DNA from: Bradyrhizobiaceae bacterium Ga0074131
Lineage (GTDB): Bacteria; Pseudomonadota; Alphaproteobacteria; Rhizobiales; Xanthobacteraceae
Direction of reading: 5' to 3'
DNA length: 64,000 nt
Assembly: GCA_001464035.1 (NCBI GenBank)
Contig: LNEC01000019.1
Span: 620,001 to 684,000 of the forward strand
Below the pieces are notes generated by a model, which searched no databases, was not told where the DNA came from, and saw only the letters and a program-made list of their open reading frames with translations. Positions 1-8,652 of this stretch are shown one piece after another. Position numbers and translations under genes: made by a program. How positions within the stretch are numbered: position 1 is the first letter of the stretch; every line of letters begins with the position of its first letter.

Positions 1-1
1 C

Positions 2-565
2 GAACCCGACGACCTCACCCGCGGCGAAATCGATGGCCGCCGCCAGGCCGTGGCCGCCTTCGATTTCCTGCGCACGGTGCCGGGGTTCGAAAAATCCTAT
101 ATCGTCGACCTGCCGCCGCAACTCGGCATCCGCGAAACCCGCCGCGTGGTCGGCAGCTATATGCTGTCGGGCGACGACGTGCTCGGCTGCGCTTCGTTCG
201 ATGACAGTATCGGCGTCAACGGCTGGCCGATGGAAACCCATGTCGCTGGCGACGTCATCTTCAAGTTCCCGCCGATCCCGGAATCCCGCGGCTTCAACGA
301 ACTGCCGTACCGGATGCTGACGCCCGACGGCGTCGACAATCTGCTGGTGGCCGGACGCTGCGCCTCGATGACCCATGACGGCCAGTCGGCGGCACGGGTC
401 TCCGGCGCCTGTTTTGCGATGGGGGAGGCGGCCGGGTCAGCGGCGGCGCTGGCGCTCGGCGGCAACACGATTCCGCGCGACATCGCGGTGGAAAAGCTGC
501 AACAAGCATTGAAGCAGCAGGGCGGGTTTATCGGGCAGGACCAGGTCGTGCCGGACGGCTTGTAG
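2..565 (+). CDS. FAD-dependent oxidoreductase, C-terminal part (5' end outside window)
   Basis: The reading frame is open from the first base of the window, so the gene begins upstream; about 187 C-terminal residues are present. They contain the family ending NLLVAGRCASMTHDGQSAAR followed by a Gly/Ala-rich helix, which matches the FAD-binding C-terminal part of the FAD_oxidored (PF12831) group. The N-terminal dinucleotide-binding motif would lie outside, so the substrate cannot be judged. The gene points toward the ABC importer that starts 190 bases downstream; a functional link is only an inference. An internal GTG at 50 is not a credible start because homologous sequence continues upstream of it. 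Confidence 0.75.
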   Translation, partial: EPDDLTRGEIDGRRQAVAAFDFLRTVPGFEKSYIVDLPPQLGIRETRRVVGSYMLSGDDVLGCASFDDSIGVNGWPMETHVAGDVIFKFPPIPESRGFNELPYRMLTPDGVDNLLVAGRCASMTHDGQSAARVSGACFAMGEAAGSAAALALGGNTIPRDIAVEKLQQALKQQGGFIGQDQVVPDGL

Positions 566-575
566 GGCTCCGGTC

Positions 576-669
576 ACCTCTCCTGCTTGCGGCGGGTGGG
601 GGAATGCATCCGCGTGGTCGTCCGCGTCGGGCACCCCCGCCCCGGCCCTGCCCGCAAGCTGGAGAGGGG
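576..669. repeat. degenerate extragenic palindromic repeat
   Basis: Two GC-rich arms (CACCTCTCCTGCTTGCGGCG at the left and GCCCGCAAGCTGGAGAGG at the right) are imperfect reverse complements around a central GC-rich stretch. The outer motif (CTCTCC and GCTTGCGG) is the same as in the hairpin at 3457-3482. It lies behind the oxidoreductase gene and could also act as a transcript end. Confidence 0.5.
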
Positions 670-754
670 GCGGACTGTCGATGATGAGGTATCGAGCCGA
701 TGCTTCCATCGATGTTGATCAGGCTTTAGAAGAACCGAATATGGAGCAAACGGG

Positions 755-1759
755 ATGATGGTATTCGCGCGGCTCGCCCTGGCGGGCCTGCTGACCTTGG
801 CAGCGACCGGAATGGCGCGGGCGGATGACCCGCTGAAAGCCAAGGTCGGCGTGCTCCGGCTGTCATCCTCGGCGCCGGTGTTCATCGCGCAGGACAAGGG
901 CTATTTCAAAGAGGCCGGGCTTGAGATCGAGCTGAAATTCTTCGACGCGGCGCAGCCGATCGCGGTGGCAACCACCTCGGGCGACGTCGATTTCGGCATT
1001 ACGGCCTTCACCGCCGGGCTCTACAATCTCGCCGGCAAGGGGGCGCTGAAGGTGATCGGCGGCATGAGCCGCGAACGCGCCGGCTATCCGCTGATCGGCT
1101 ATTTCGCCAGCAACAACGCCTATGCCGCCGGGCTAAAGACGCCGAAAGATCTCGCGGGCAAACGCATCGCGGTGACGCAGACCGGCTCGAGCTTTCACTA
1201 TTCTCTCGGGCTGCTCGCCGACAAATACGGCTTCAAGCTCGCCGAGGTAAAAGTGCTGCCGCTGCAGTCGCTGTCGAATGCCGCCGCCGCGCTGAAAGGC
1301 GAGACCGTCGATGCCGCGTTGCTGCCGGTCTCGACCGCGCGCAAGCTGATCGATGACGGCGGCGCTAAACTGCTGGGCTGGGTCGGCGACGAGACGCCGT
1401 GGCAGCTCGGAGCTGTCTTCGCCTCGCCGAAGACGCTGACCAACAGGCCGATGGTGACCAAATTGTTGGGCGCGCTGGCCCGCGCCGACCGGGAATATCA
1501 CGATGTGATCCTGGCCTCGATCAAGGACGGCAAGGCGCAGGTCGACGACAGGACAAGACCGCTGCTGGAGATCATCGCGAAATACACCAACCTGCCGGTC
1601 GAGCAGGTGGTCGGCAATTGCGCCTATATCGATCCCGACGGCAAGCTCGACGTCAAGAACGTCGCCAACCAGATCGAGTGGCTGCAGGAGCAGGGTTTTG
1701 TCGACAAGGGATTTGGTGTCGAGGCGATCCTTGCGAAGGAATTCGTGAAGGCGGATTGA
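755..1759 (+). CDS. ABC transporter substrate-binding protein (SsuA/NMT1-like)
   Basis: A 334-residue periplasmic binding protein. Residues 1-23 form a signal peptide ending in GMARA. The mature part starts KVGVLRLSSSAPVFIAQDKG, the typical opening of nitrate/sulfonate/taurine and NMT1-type binding proteins, followed by the DVDFGITAFTAGL segment. GGAG at 743-746 lies 8 bases before the ATG at 755; a second ATG follows at 758. The ATP-binding and permease genes follow on the same strand, so this is the first gene of a complete importer. The ligand is unknown. The closeness to gentisate-pathway genes makes an aromatic acid possible, but nothing in the protein proves it. Confidence 0.85.
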   Translation: MMVFARLALAGLLTLAATGMARADDPLKAKVGVLRLSSSAPVFIAQDKGYFKEAGLEIELKFFDAAQPIAVATTSGDVDFGITAFTAGLYNLAGKGALKVIGGMSRERAGYPLIGYFASNNAYAAGLKTPKDLAGKRIAVTQTGSSFHYSLGLLADKYGFKLAEVKVLPLQSLSNAAAALKGETVDAALLPVSTARKLIDDGGAKLLGWVGDETPWQLGAVFASPKTLTNRPMVTKLLGALARADREYHDVILASIKDGKAQVDDRTRPLLEIIAKYTNLPVEQVVGNCAYIDPDGKLDVKNVANQIEWLQEQGFVDKGFGVEAILAKEFVKAD

Positions 1760-1832
1760 TGCCTTCCGTTCTTGCGAGCGCAGCGAACTAATTTCGTCAA
1801 GCCCGGGCATGACGGGTTAGAGTGGATTTCGA

Positions 1833-2606
1833 ATGGACCTGATCGCCGACCATATCAGCCACCGCTTCGGCGCGCTTGAGGTGCTCTACGACGTCTCCTT
1901 CACGGTGCGCTCGGGCGAGGTGGTGGCGATCGTCGGTCCCTCCGGCTGCGGCAAGAGCACGTTGCTGTCGATTCTGGGCGGGCTGCTGCAGCCGAGCTCT
2001 GGACGGGCGGAATGGCGCGGCGCGCCGCCGCCGGACAGCCGCAATCCGCTCACCTTCGTGTTCCAGGATTTTGCGCTGCTGCCGTGGTGTACGGTGGAGC
2101 AGAATGTCGGATTTCCGCTGCTGCATACCGGTCTTTCCGGGAATCAGCGCCGCGCGGTGGTCGACGATGCCTTGCGCCGCACCAGCCTGTCGGACTTTCG
2201 CGGCGCCTATCCCAAGCAACTCTCGGGCGGCATGCGGCAGCGCGTCGGCATTGCGCGGGCGCTGGCGGTGCGGCCGGCGATCCTGTTGATGGACGAACCG
2301 CTGTCGGCGCTGGATTCGCAAACCCGCGAATTGCTGATGGAGGATTTTATCGGGCTGCTGGCCGACGGCTCGATGGGCGCGGTCTATGTCACGCACAATC
2401 TCGAGGAGGCGGTGCGGATCGCCGACCGCATCGTGGTGCTGTCGCGGCGGCCCGGCCGCATCCGCGAAGTCGTCGCCATTCCGCTGAGTCGCAGCGAGCG
2501 CGGCGACATCCATGCCCGCGAGAAGCTGCTGACGCTGCAGAGCGAACTGTGGTCGCTGATCCGCGAGCAGGCGGTCGAAGCCGAGCGCGAGGTGCAGCAT
2601 GCTTAA
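1833..2606 (+). CDS. ABC transporter ATP-binding protein (SsuB/TauB-like)
   Basis: A 257-residue ATPase with Walker A GPSGCGKS (35-42), signature LSGGMRQR (130-137), Walker B LLMDEP (151-156) and an H-loop in YVTHNLEEA. The short Q-loop FVFQDFALLPW and the length match the nitrate/taurine group of importers. Its last 8 bases overlap the start of the permease gene, which implies translational coupling. The 73 bases before it hold a fragment of a dispersed repeat (TTGCGAGCGCAGCGAA) and no terminator. Confidence 0.88.
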   Translation: MDLIADHISHRFGALEVLYDVSFTVRSGEVVAIVGPSGCGKSTLLSILGGLLQPSSGRAEWRGAPPPDSRNPLTFVFQDFALLPWCTVEQNVGFPLLHTGLSGNQRRAVVDDALRRTSLSDFRGAYPKQLSGGMRQRVGIARALAVRPAILLMDEPLSALDSQTRELLMEDFIGLLADGSMGAVYVTHNLEEAVRIADRIVVLSRRPGRIREVVAIPLSRSERGDIHAREKLLTLQSELWSLIREQAVEAEREVQHA

Positions 2607-3435
2607 CCGCGCCAAGGCAGGTCGCGATTCGCCGCCGGCCGATATCACCACTGAGGCGCGGCCCGTCGCATTTCGAGGTGCAGGTTTTGCGCCGCGCGCA
2701 GGCCGCTATTCCGGCTGGGTCGCATTGGTGCTGGTGATCGGGCTTTGGCAGCTGGTCGGCAGCGCCGGCTGGGTCAATCCATTGTTCCTGCCGCCGCCGT
2801 CGGCGATCGGGCTGGCGATCTGGAAGCTCGCGATGTCGGGCGCGCTTTGGCACCACGTATCGGCTTCGGTGGTGCGAATAGGAGCGGGATGGATTCTCGG
2901 CACCATGGCCGGCGTCGCGGTCGGCTTCGCCATCGGGCTCTCCAGCCTCGCGCGCGGCGTCGGCATCACCTTCATTTCGGCGCTGTTTCCGATTCCGAAG
3001 ATCGCGCTGCTGCCGCTGTTGATCCTGTGGCTCGGGATCGGCGAGGAGCCCAAGATCGCCACCATCGCGCTCGGCGTGTTCTTCTCCACCGCGATCTCGG
3101 TCTATAGCGGCGTCGACGCGGTGCCGCGCAATCTGATCCGGATGGCCCAGAGCTTCGGGGTGCCGTTTGCCTCGATCGTGCGCCGGGTGATCTGGCCGGG
3201 CGCGCTGCCGTCGATCCTCGCCGGGTTCCGCATCACTGCTTCAGTTGCGCTGCTGCTGGTGGTGAGCGCCGAAATGATCGGCGCCGAATTCGGCATCGGC
3301 GCCTTTGTTCTCCAGGCCGGCAATCTGATGCAGACCGATCAACTGCTGGCGGGGGTCGTGATGCTGTCGCTGTTCGGGCTGGCGGTGGGCAGGCTGATCA
3401 ATCTGCTGGAGACGCGGTTGTTGCACTGGCGCTAA
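2599..3435 (+). CDS. ABC transporter permease (SsuC/TauC-like)
   Basis: A 278-residue inner-membrane permease with about six membrane segments, the first near residues 40-60 after a polar N-terminus. The BPD_transp_1 EAA-like loop falls in the region AQSFGVPFASIVRRVIWPGA. ATG overlaps the end of the ATPase gene by 8 bases. The last gene of the importer operon, it converges on the gentisate dioxygenase gene, and a strong hairpin lies between them. Confidence 0.87.
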   Translation: MLNRAKAGRDSPPADITTEARPVAFRGAGFAPRAGRYSGWVALVLVIGLWQLVGSAGWVNPLFLPPPSAIGLAIWKLAMSGALWHHVSASVVRIGAGWILGTMAGVAVGFAIGLSSLARGVGITFISALFPIPKIALLPLLILWLGIGEEPKIATIALGVFFSTAISVYSGVDAVPRNLIRMAQSFGVPFASIVRRVIWPGALPSILAGFRITASVALLLVVSAEMIGAEFGIGAFVLQAGNLMQTDQLLAGVVMLSLFGLAVGRLINLLETRLLHWR

Positions 3436-3456
3436 TTTCTCCCGCGCCCGCTTGCG

Positions 3457-3482
3457 ACCTCTCCCCGCAAGCGGGGAGAGGT
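3457..3482. terminator. perfect 12-bp hairpin between convergent genes
   Basis: ACCTCTCCCCGC (3457-3468), a 2-base centre and GCGGGGAGAGGT (3471-3482) form a perfect inverted repeat between the stop codons of the permease (+) and gentisate dioxygenase (-). No T-tract follows on the plus side. It probably ends both transcripts and resembles the arms of the repeat near 576-669. Confidence 0.6.
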
Positions 3483-3493
3483 GAATGAAGTCC

Positions 3494-4534
3494 TCACGCA
3501 TTGCCGCGATCTTCCCGGAACAGATCCAGCTTCTGCTGCACCGGGCGGTCCGAGAAGCTGAACAGCACCGAATCCTGGTCGGCCTCGTGGGTGACCCACT
3601 GCCAGCTCGGGACCACGAACAGATCGCGTGGGCCCCATTCGAAGGTCTGGTCGCCGATCCGGGAGCGGCCTTTGCCTTCGATCGCCGCGAACACGGTGGC
3701 GTCGGTGGCGCGATAGCGTGCGGTCTTGAAACCCTTTGGCAGCAATTGAATGAAGGTGCCGATGGTCGGCATCGCGAAATCGCCGGTCTCGGGATTGGAG
3801 AACTTCAGCTTCAACCCGTGGCAGGCGTCCCACTCGTTGCGCGCCCTGGCCTGTTCCAGCGCCTCCCGGGTGTGGTTGTAGGGGTAGTTGAAGATCGGCG
3901 AGGTTCTTGAGCTGCGCTTGCCGTCGACCGGCAGCAGGTTGTGGCCGTAGCGGCCAAAGCTGTCGCCGGGGGGCCGGGTGATCTGCTGCTGGTCCTCGTT
4001 CGATCCCTCCGCGAACGAGGCATCGAAGAACTGCACCATCGGGATGTCGAGGCCGTCGAGCCAGAACATCGGCTCGGAAGTTTCGTTGGAATGGTCGTGC
4101 CAGGTCATCGACGGCGTAATGACGAAGTCGCCGGGCTCCATCAGCGTGCGCTCGCCGTCGACGGCGGTCGCGGCGCCGTGGCCTTCGAGCACGAAGCGCA
4201 ATGCCGACTGGCTGTGGCGGTGCGCCGGAGCGACATCGCCGGGGATCACCATCTGCACGCCGGCAAACAGCGACGTCGTGATCTTCGATTGCCCGCGCAG
4301 GCCGGGATTCTCCAGCACCAGCACCCGCCGTTCAGCTTCCTTGGCGGTGATCAGTCTGCCGGCTTCGGTCATGTAGTCGCGGATGGCGTCGAACTTCCAC
4401 AGATGCGGCCGGCAGGCGCTCTTCGGCTCTGGCGTGATCAGGTCGCCCATCACGTTCCACAGCGCCGAAAGATTTTCGCCGTCGATCTTCCGGTAGAACG
4501 CCTCGCGTTCCGGCGTCTTCTCTACGGCTTCCAT
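3494..4534 (-). CDS. gentisate 1,2-dioxygenase
   Basis: A 346-residue bicupin ring-cleavage enzyme that opens gentisate (2,5-dihydroxybenzoate) to maleylpyruvate with O2 and Fe(II) in the cytoplasm. The metal site is visible in the first cupin: H105-R-H107 and H146, at almost the same numbers as in characterised gentisate dioxygenases. A second cupin follows near residue 260. GAAGG lies 7 bases before the ATG. The gene is divergent from the isomerase/MarR/hydroxylase operon, and its promoter shares a palindromic operator with it. A homogentisate enzyme is unlikely given the length and the two-cupin layout. Confidence 0.92.
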   Translation of the reverse strand: MEAVEKTPEREAFYRKIDGENLSALWNVMGDLITPEPKSACRPHLWKFDAIRDYMTEAGRLITAKEAERRVLVLENPGLRGQSKITTSLFAGVQMVIPGDVAPAHRHSQSALRFVLEGHGAATAVDGERTLMEPGDFVITPSMTWHDHSNETSEPMFWLDGLDIPMVQFFDASFAEGSNEDQQQITRPPGDSFGRYGHNLLPVDGKRSSRTSPIFNYPYNHTREALEQARARNEWDACHGLKLKFSNPETGDFAMPTIGTFIQLLPKGFKTARYRATDATVFAAIEGKGRSRIGDQTFEWGPRDLFVVPSWQWVTHEADQDSVLFSFSDRPVQQKLDLFREDRGNA

Positions 4535-4587
4535 GACGAGCCTTCCCGTTTCTGTTGCGCGGTTGTCTTGCGTGGTTCTCGGTCTCG

Positions 4588-4621
4588 ATTGACAGCATAC
4601 TTACAATATGGATAGCGTCAA
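4588..4621. promoter_or_regulatory. divergent promoter region with MarR-type operator
   Basis: An imperfect 20-bp palindrome occupies 4588-4607 (14 of 20 positions symmetric; ends ATTG...CAAT, core CAGCATACT). On the minus strand TTGACG (4621-4616) and TATGCT (4599-4594), 16 bases apart, form a promoter for gentisate dioxygenase; its -10 box lies inside the palindrome. On the plus strand TTGACA (4589-4594) also lies inside it. A related palindrome occurs at 9801-9822. The placement fits repression by the MarR protein encoded at 5286-5795. Confidence 0.65.
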
Positions 4622-4663
4622 CAGCGCACGGCAAACGAACAAGACGATTGTGGGGAGGCTACG

Positions 4664-5296
4664 ATGAAGCTGCACGGCTATTTCCGCAGCAGCGCGTCCT
4701 ACCGGGTGAGAATCGCGTTGAATCTGAAGGGGCTGGACGCCGATCACCTGTCGCACCACCTTCGCAAGGGCGAACAGCGCGATCCCGCCTTCCTCGCCAT
4801 CAACCCGCAGGGGCTGGTGCCGGCGCTGCAGGACGACGGGGGCGCGGTGCTGACCCAGTCGCTGGCCATCATCGAATGGCTGGAGGAAATCCGGCCCCAG
4901 CCGGCCCTGCTGCCGTGGGATCCGCTGCGCCGCGCCAGGGTGCGCGCCTTCGCGCTGGTGCTGGCCTGCGATACTCACCCGGTGCAGAATCTGAAAGTGC
5001 TGGCGCGGCTGCGTGAACTCGGGCTGCCCGAGGAGCAGGTGACGGGCTGGGCGGCGTGGGCCAACCGGGAGGGACTTGCCGCCTGCGAAGCCCTGATCGC
5101 CGGGGAGCCCGGGCCGTTCTGCTTCGGCGAAGCGCCGACCATCGCCGATCTATGCCTGGTGCCGCAGCTCTTCAATGCACGGCGCTTCGGCGTCGACGTC
5201 GCGGCCTATCCGCGCCTGCTGAGGGCCGAAGCAGCGGCGCTGGCCATGAAGGCGTTCGCGGACGCCGCACCGGACAAGCAAGCCGATGCCGAATAA
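4664..5296 (+). CDS. maleylpyruvate/maleylacetoacetate isomerase (zeta-class GST)
   Basis: A 210-residue zeta-class glutathione transferase. The N-terminal thioredoxin-like domain begins MKLHGYFRSSASYRVR; this SSxSxRVR segment holds the glutathione site of the family. QSLAIIEWLEE closes the domain and a helical domain follows from about residue 90. Next to gentisate dioxygenase, the likely reaction is isomerisation of maleylpyruvate to fumarylpyruvate rather than a tyrosine-pathway step. GGGGAGG lies just before the ATG. The stop codon overlaps the start of the MarR gene by 11 bases, so the two are probably cotranscribed. Confidence 0.88.
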   Translation: MKLHGYFRSSASYRVRIALNLKGLDADHLSHHLRKGEQRDPAFLAINPQGLVPALQDDGGAVLTQSLAIIEWLEEIRPQPALLPWDPLRRARVRAFALVLACDTHPVQNLKVLARLRELGLPEEQVTGWAAWANREGLAACEALIAGEPGPFCFGEAPTIADLCLVPQLFNARRFGVDVAAYPRLLRAEAAALAMKAFADAAPDKQADAE

Positions 5297-5795
5297 ATCC
5301 GCCGACATCACCATGGATGCGGTCTATACCGCGCCGGGCTACCTGTTCCGGCGGATGCAGCAGATCGCGGTGTCGATCTTCGTCGAGGAGTGCAAGGCGT
5401 ACGACCTGACGCCGGTGCAGTATGCCTCGCTGGTTTCGATCCGCACCCATCCCGGCATCGATGCGACGCGGTTGTCCGCCGTGATCGCGTTCGACCGCTC
5501 CACGCTCGGCAGCGTGATCGAGCGGCTGGAGGCCAAGGCCTATATCGAGCGCAAGTCCTCGCCCGAGGACAAGCGCACCAAACTGCTTTACCTGACCAGG
5601 GCCGGCGCCGCGCTGCTGCGCGACATCATGCCATCGGTCCAGCGCGCCCAGGCACGGATGCTGCAGCCCCTCAAACCGGCCGACCGCCGGACGCTGCTGG
5701 CGCTGCTGACGCAACTGGTCGATCTCAACAACGAGGCCTCACGGGTGCCGCTGCGCGCCGAGGATGCGCTCGAACATCTCGGAAAATCGAACTGA
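5286..5795 (+). CDS. MarR-family transcriptional regulator
   Basis: A 169-residue winged-helix regulator. The recognition segment near residues 60-85 reads TRLSAVIAFDRSTLGSVIER, followed by the wing SSPEDKRTKLLYLT, typical of MarR. It overlaps the isomerase gene by 11 bases and shares one base with the hydroxylase gene, so it is embedded in the aromatic operon it likely controls. The candidate ligand is an aromatic acid or CoA ester of this pathway. The palindromes at 4588-4607 and 9801-9822 are its probable binding sites. Confidence 0.88.
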   Translation: MPNKSADITMDAVYTAPGYLFRRMQQIAVSIFVEECKAYDLTPVQYASLVSIRTHPGIDATRLSAVIAFDRSTLGSVIERLEAKAYIERKSSPEDKRTKLLYLTRAGAALLRDIMPSVQRAQARMLQPLKPADRRTLLALLTQLVDLNNEASRVPLRAEDALEHLGKSN

Positions 5796-6991
5796 TGACG
5801 GCGGCGGGGGACAGAAAGCCCGTCTTGATCGCGGGCGGCGGCATCGGCGGTCTCGCCGCAGCGCTGGGTCTTGCGCAGAAAGGCATTGCCTCGATCCTGC
5901 TGGAGAAGGCGTCGGCGCTCGGCGAAATCGGCGCCGGCATCCAGCTCGGGCCCAACGCCTTCCATGCCTTCGACTATCTCGGCGTCGGCGAAGCCGCGCG
6001 CGGCATGGCTGTGTATATCGACCAGCTGCGGCTGATGGATGCGCTGACCGCACAGGAGATCACCCATATTGACCTGGGTGACGCCTTCCGCACGCGGTTC
6101 GGTAACCCTTACGGCGTCGTGCATCGCGGCGACCTGCATGGCGTGTTCCTGAAAGCCTGCCGGGATCACGAACTGATCGAGCTGCGCGTCAGCTCGGAGG
6201 TCACCGGCTACGATCAGGACGGCTCGTCGGTGACGGCGCGGCTGGCATCCGGCGAGCGCGTGACGGGATCACTGCTGATCGGCGCCGACGGGCTGTGGTC
6301 GAACATCCGCAAATCGGTCGCAGCCGACGGTCCGCCGCGGGTGTCCGGCCACTCCACCTATCGCTCGGTCATTCCGACCGACGAGATGCCGGAAGATTTG
6401 CGCTGGAACGCGGCAACGCTGTGGGCGGGGCCGAAGTGCCACATCGTGCATTACCCGCTGTCTGGCTGGAAGGTGTTCAATCTCGTCGTCACCTATCACA
6501 ACCACGCGCCGGATCCGGTCGCGGGCCAGGCCGTCTCCGACGACGAGGTGATGCGAGGTTTTGCACATGTCCATGAGCGGGCGAAGGGGATCATCCGCCA
6601 CGGCAGGAACTGGAAGCTCTGGGTGCTGTGCGACCGTGACCCGATGGAGAGGTGGATCGACGGCCGCGTGGTGCTGCTCGGCGACGCTGCGCATCCGACC
6701 CTGCAGTATTTCGCGCAGGGCGCCTGCATGGCGCTGGAGGACGCGGTGTGCCTGTCGCATATGCTGTCGCAGCATCCCGATGATCACGCCGGCGCGCTGG
6801 AGCGCTACCGTTCGCAGCGTTTCGAGCGCACCGCGCGCATCCAGCTGCAGTCCCGCGCCATCGGCGAGCACATCTACCATCCCGACGGCGACCACGCCCG
6901 CCTCCGCAACGCCATCATGAGCGCGAAAAGTTCGGAGGAATATTACCGCGATCTGGAGTGGCTGTATGGCGGGACGGGGCTGACGGGGTAG
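5795..6991 (+). CDS. 3-hydroxybenzoate 6-monooxygenase-like FAD hydroxylase
   Basis: A 398-residue group A flavoprotein hydroxylase. The FAD site GGGIGG is at residues 14-19, and the second FAD motif GDAAHP is at 296-301, followed by TLQYFAQGACMALEDA. That extended motif is typical of 3-hydroxybenzoate 6-hydroxylases, which make gentisate using NADH and O2; salicylate 1-hydroxylases are close relatives. The ATG overlaps the MarR stop by one base (TGATG), which fixes the start. The gentisate dioxygenase next door supports a gentisate-forming role, but the substrate itself is inferred. Confidence 0.85.
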   Translation: MTAAGDRKPVLIAGGGIGGLAAALGLAQKGIASILLEKASALGEIGAGIQLGPNAFHAFDYLGVGEAARGMAVYIDQLRLMDALTAQEITHIDLGDAFRTRFGNPYGVVHRGDLHGVFLKACRDHELIELRVSSEVTGYDQDGSSVTARLASGERVTGSLLIGADGLWSNIRKSVAADGPPRVSGHSTYRSVIPTDEMPEDLRWNAATLWAGPKCHIVHYPLSGWKVFNLVVTYHNHAPDPVAGQAVSDDEVMRGFAHVHERAKGIIRHGRNWKLWVLCDRDPMERWIDGRVVLLGDAAHPTLQYFAQGACMALEDAVCLSHMLSQHPDDHAGALERYRSQRFERTARIQLQSRAIGEHIYHPDGDHARLRNAIMSAKSSEEYYRDLEWLYGGTGLTG

Positions 6992-7038
6992 CGCACCCCT
7001 TACCTCTCCCGCTTCCGGGGGCGCAGCAGTGCAAGCGG

Positions 7039-8652
7039 CTACACCTTCATCAGCGCCTGCCGGTCGATCTTTCCCGTACCGGTCTTCGGCAACTCGTCGA
7101 GGAAACGCACTTCGCGCGGATATTTGTACGGCAGCAGCTTTGCCTTGACGAAATCCTGCAGCAGCTTCGTCGTCGCATCCGCATCGAACCCACGGTCGTT
7201 CATGACTACCACCGCCTTCAAGGTCATGCGCCGGTCCGGCAATTCGGCCGCGAATACCGCGCATTCGCGCACGCCGGGATGCCCGGCGAGGCAGAGCTCG
7301 ACCTCGAGCGGGTAGACCCATTGCCCGGAAATTTTTATGAGGTCGTCGGCGCGGCCGCGGAAGAAGTGGAAGCCGTCGGCATCCCTGACAAAGCGGTCGC
7401 CGGTGTAGATCCAGCCGCCCTCGCGAATGGTCTCCGCCGATTTGTCCGGCCGGTTCCAGTACAGCGGCGTGTTGGAATCACCGCGCACCCACAGAATGCC
7501 TTCCTCGTTGTCGCCGACGTGGCGGCCGTCACTGTCCTTCAGCTCAATTTCATAGCCGGGGACGCGAAGGCCGGCGGCGCCGAGCTTTTTCTGCTCCGGG
7601 CGATTGGAGAGATAGATGTGCAGCACTTCGGTCGATCCCAGCCCTTCGATGATATCGAGGCCGGTGAGCGCCTTCCAGCCGTTGAAGACATCGGCCGAAA
7701 GCACCTCGGCGGCGGACAGCGCCAGCCTCAGCGAGGAGAAATCCGTCGCCTCGGCACCTTCGGCCTTGGTCAGGGAAGTATAGAGCGTCGGCAGACCGAA
7801 GAACACCGAGGGCCGAAAACGTTCGATCGCCGCAAAGATCGCTGCCGGCCTGGGCTGGCCCGGCAGCAGCAGCGTCGTGGCGCCCGCCGCGAAGGGGAAG
7901 GTGATCGAATTGCCGAAGCCGTAGGCGAAGAAGATTTTCGGCACCGAGAAGCAGATGTCGTCGGGCGCAAGCTTCAGCACGTTGCGGGCGAACGCGGCCT
8001 CGCAATAGGCCATGTCGTGCTGCAGATGGACGATACCCTTGGGCCGGCCGGTCGAGCCCGACGAATACATCCAGAACGCCATCTCGTTGCGGTCGGTATC
8101 GGCTTCCGCGAGATCGGCGGGAAATGCCGGCAACCAGCGTTCGGCGGCGATGGTGTTCGCCACGGCGTGCTCGCCGGCGTCGCCATTGACCACGATCAGC
8201 GTTTGCAGCGATACGCCCTTGCAGGCCGGGGCATCGAAGCGCGTACTGAATTCGGCATCGGTCACGGCAATCAAGGCGCCGGAATCCGCGAGATAGAACT
8301 GCAGCAGCTCCGGCGGCGTCAGCGTGTTGATCAGCAGCGGCACGAAGCCGGCCCGCACGGCGCCGAAAAACGCCGCCGGATAGGCCGGCGTATCGTCGAG
8401 GAACATCAGGATGCGGTCGCCGCGTTTGAGTCCGAGCGAGGCAAACCCGTGGCCCCAGCGGCAGGCTTCCGCGCAGAGTTCGATATAGCTGCGCGTCCCA
8501 AGGGGACCGATCAGCGCGGGCCGGTCTCCATGGCCCTTGGCAAGGTTGTCGAACAGGAGGCGGCTGGCGTTGTAGGCTTGCGGAATCGCAAAGCCGATTT
8601 CGCGCGCGCCGGGGCTGTCTGACGGTACCTGGTCGGCGATCTCGGGTGTCAT
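7039..8652 (-). CDS. aryl-CoA ligase (benzoate/salicylate-CoA ligase family)
   Basis: A 537-residue acyl-AMP-forming ligase. The ATP-binding P-loop YSSGSTGRPKG is at 196-206, GLGSTEVLH lies in the middle, and YTGDRF and the C-terminal PKTGTGKIDR with catalytic Lys528 complete the set. The layout matches benzoate-CoA and 4-hydroxybenzoate-CoA ligases. Its ATG overlaps by 4 bases with the stop of the upstream hydroxylase (ATGA), so both are translated together. With that hydroxylase and gentisate dioxygenase nearby, salicylate is the best guess as substrate. It converges on the 3-hydroxybenzoate hydroxylase gene. Confidence 0.82.
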   Translation of the reverse strand: MTPEIADQVPSDSPGAREIGFAIPQAYNASRLLFDNLAKGHGDRPALIGPLGTRSYIELCAEACRWGHGFASLGLKRGDRILMFLDDTPAYPAAFFGAVRAGFVPLLINTLTPPELLQFYLADSGALIAVTDAEFSTRFDAPACKGVSLQTLIVVNGDAGEHAVANTIAAERWLPAFPADLAEADTDRNEMAFWMYSSGSTGRPKGIVHLQHDMAYCEAAFARNVLKLAPDDICFSVPKIFFAYGFGNSITFPFAAGATTLLLPGQPRPAAIFAAIERFRPSVFFGLPTLYTSLTKAEGAEATDFSSLRLALSAAEVLSADVFNGWKALTGLDIIEGLGSTEVLHIYLSNRPEQKKLGAAGLRVPGYEIELKDSDGRHVGDNEEGILWVRGDSNTPLYWNRPDKSAETIREGGWIYTGDRFVRDADGFHFFRGRADDLIKISGQWVYPLEVELCLAGHPGVRECAVFAAELPDRRMTLKAVVVMNDRGFDADATTKLLQDFVKAKLLPYKYPREVRFLDELPKTGTGKIDRQALMKV

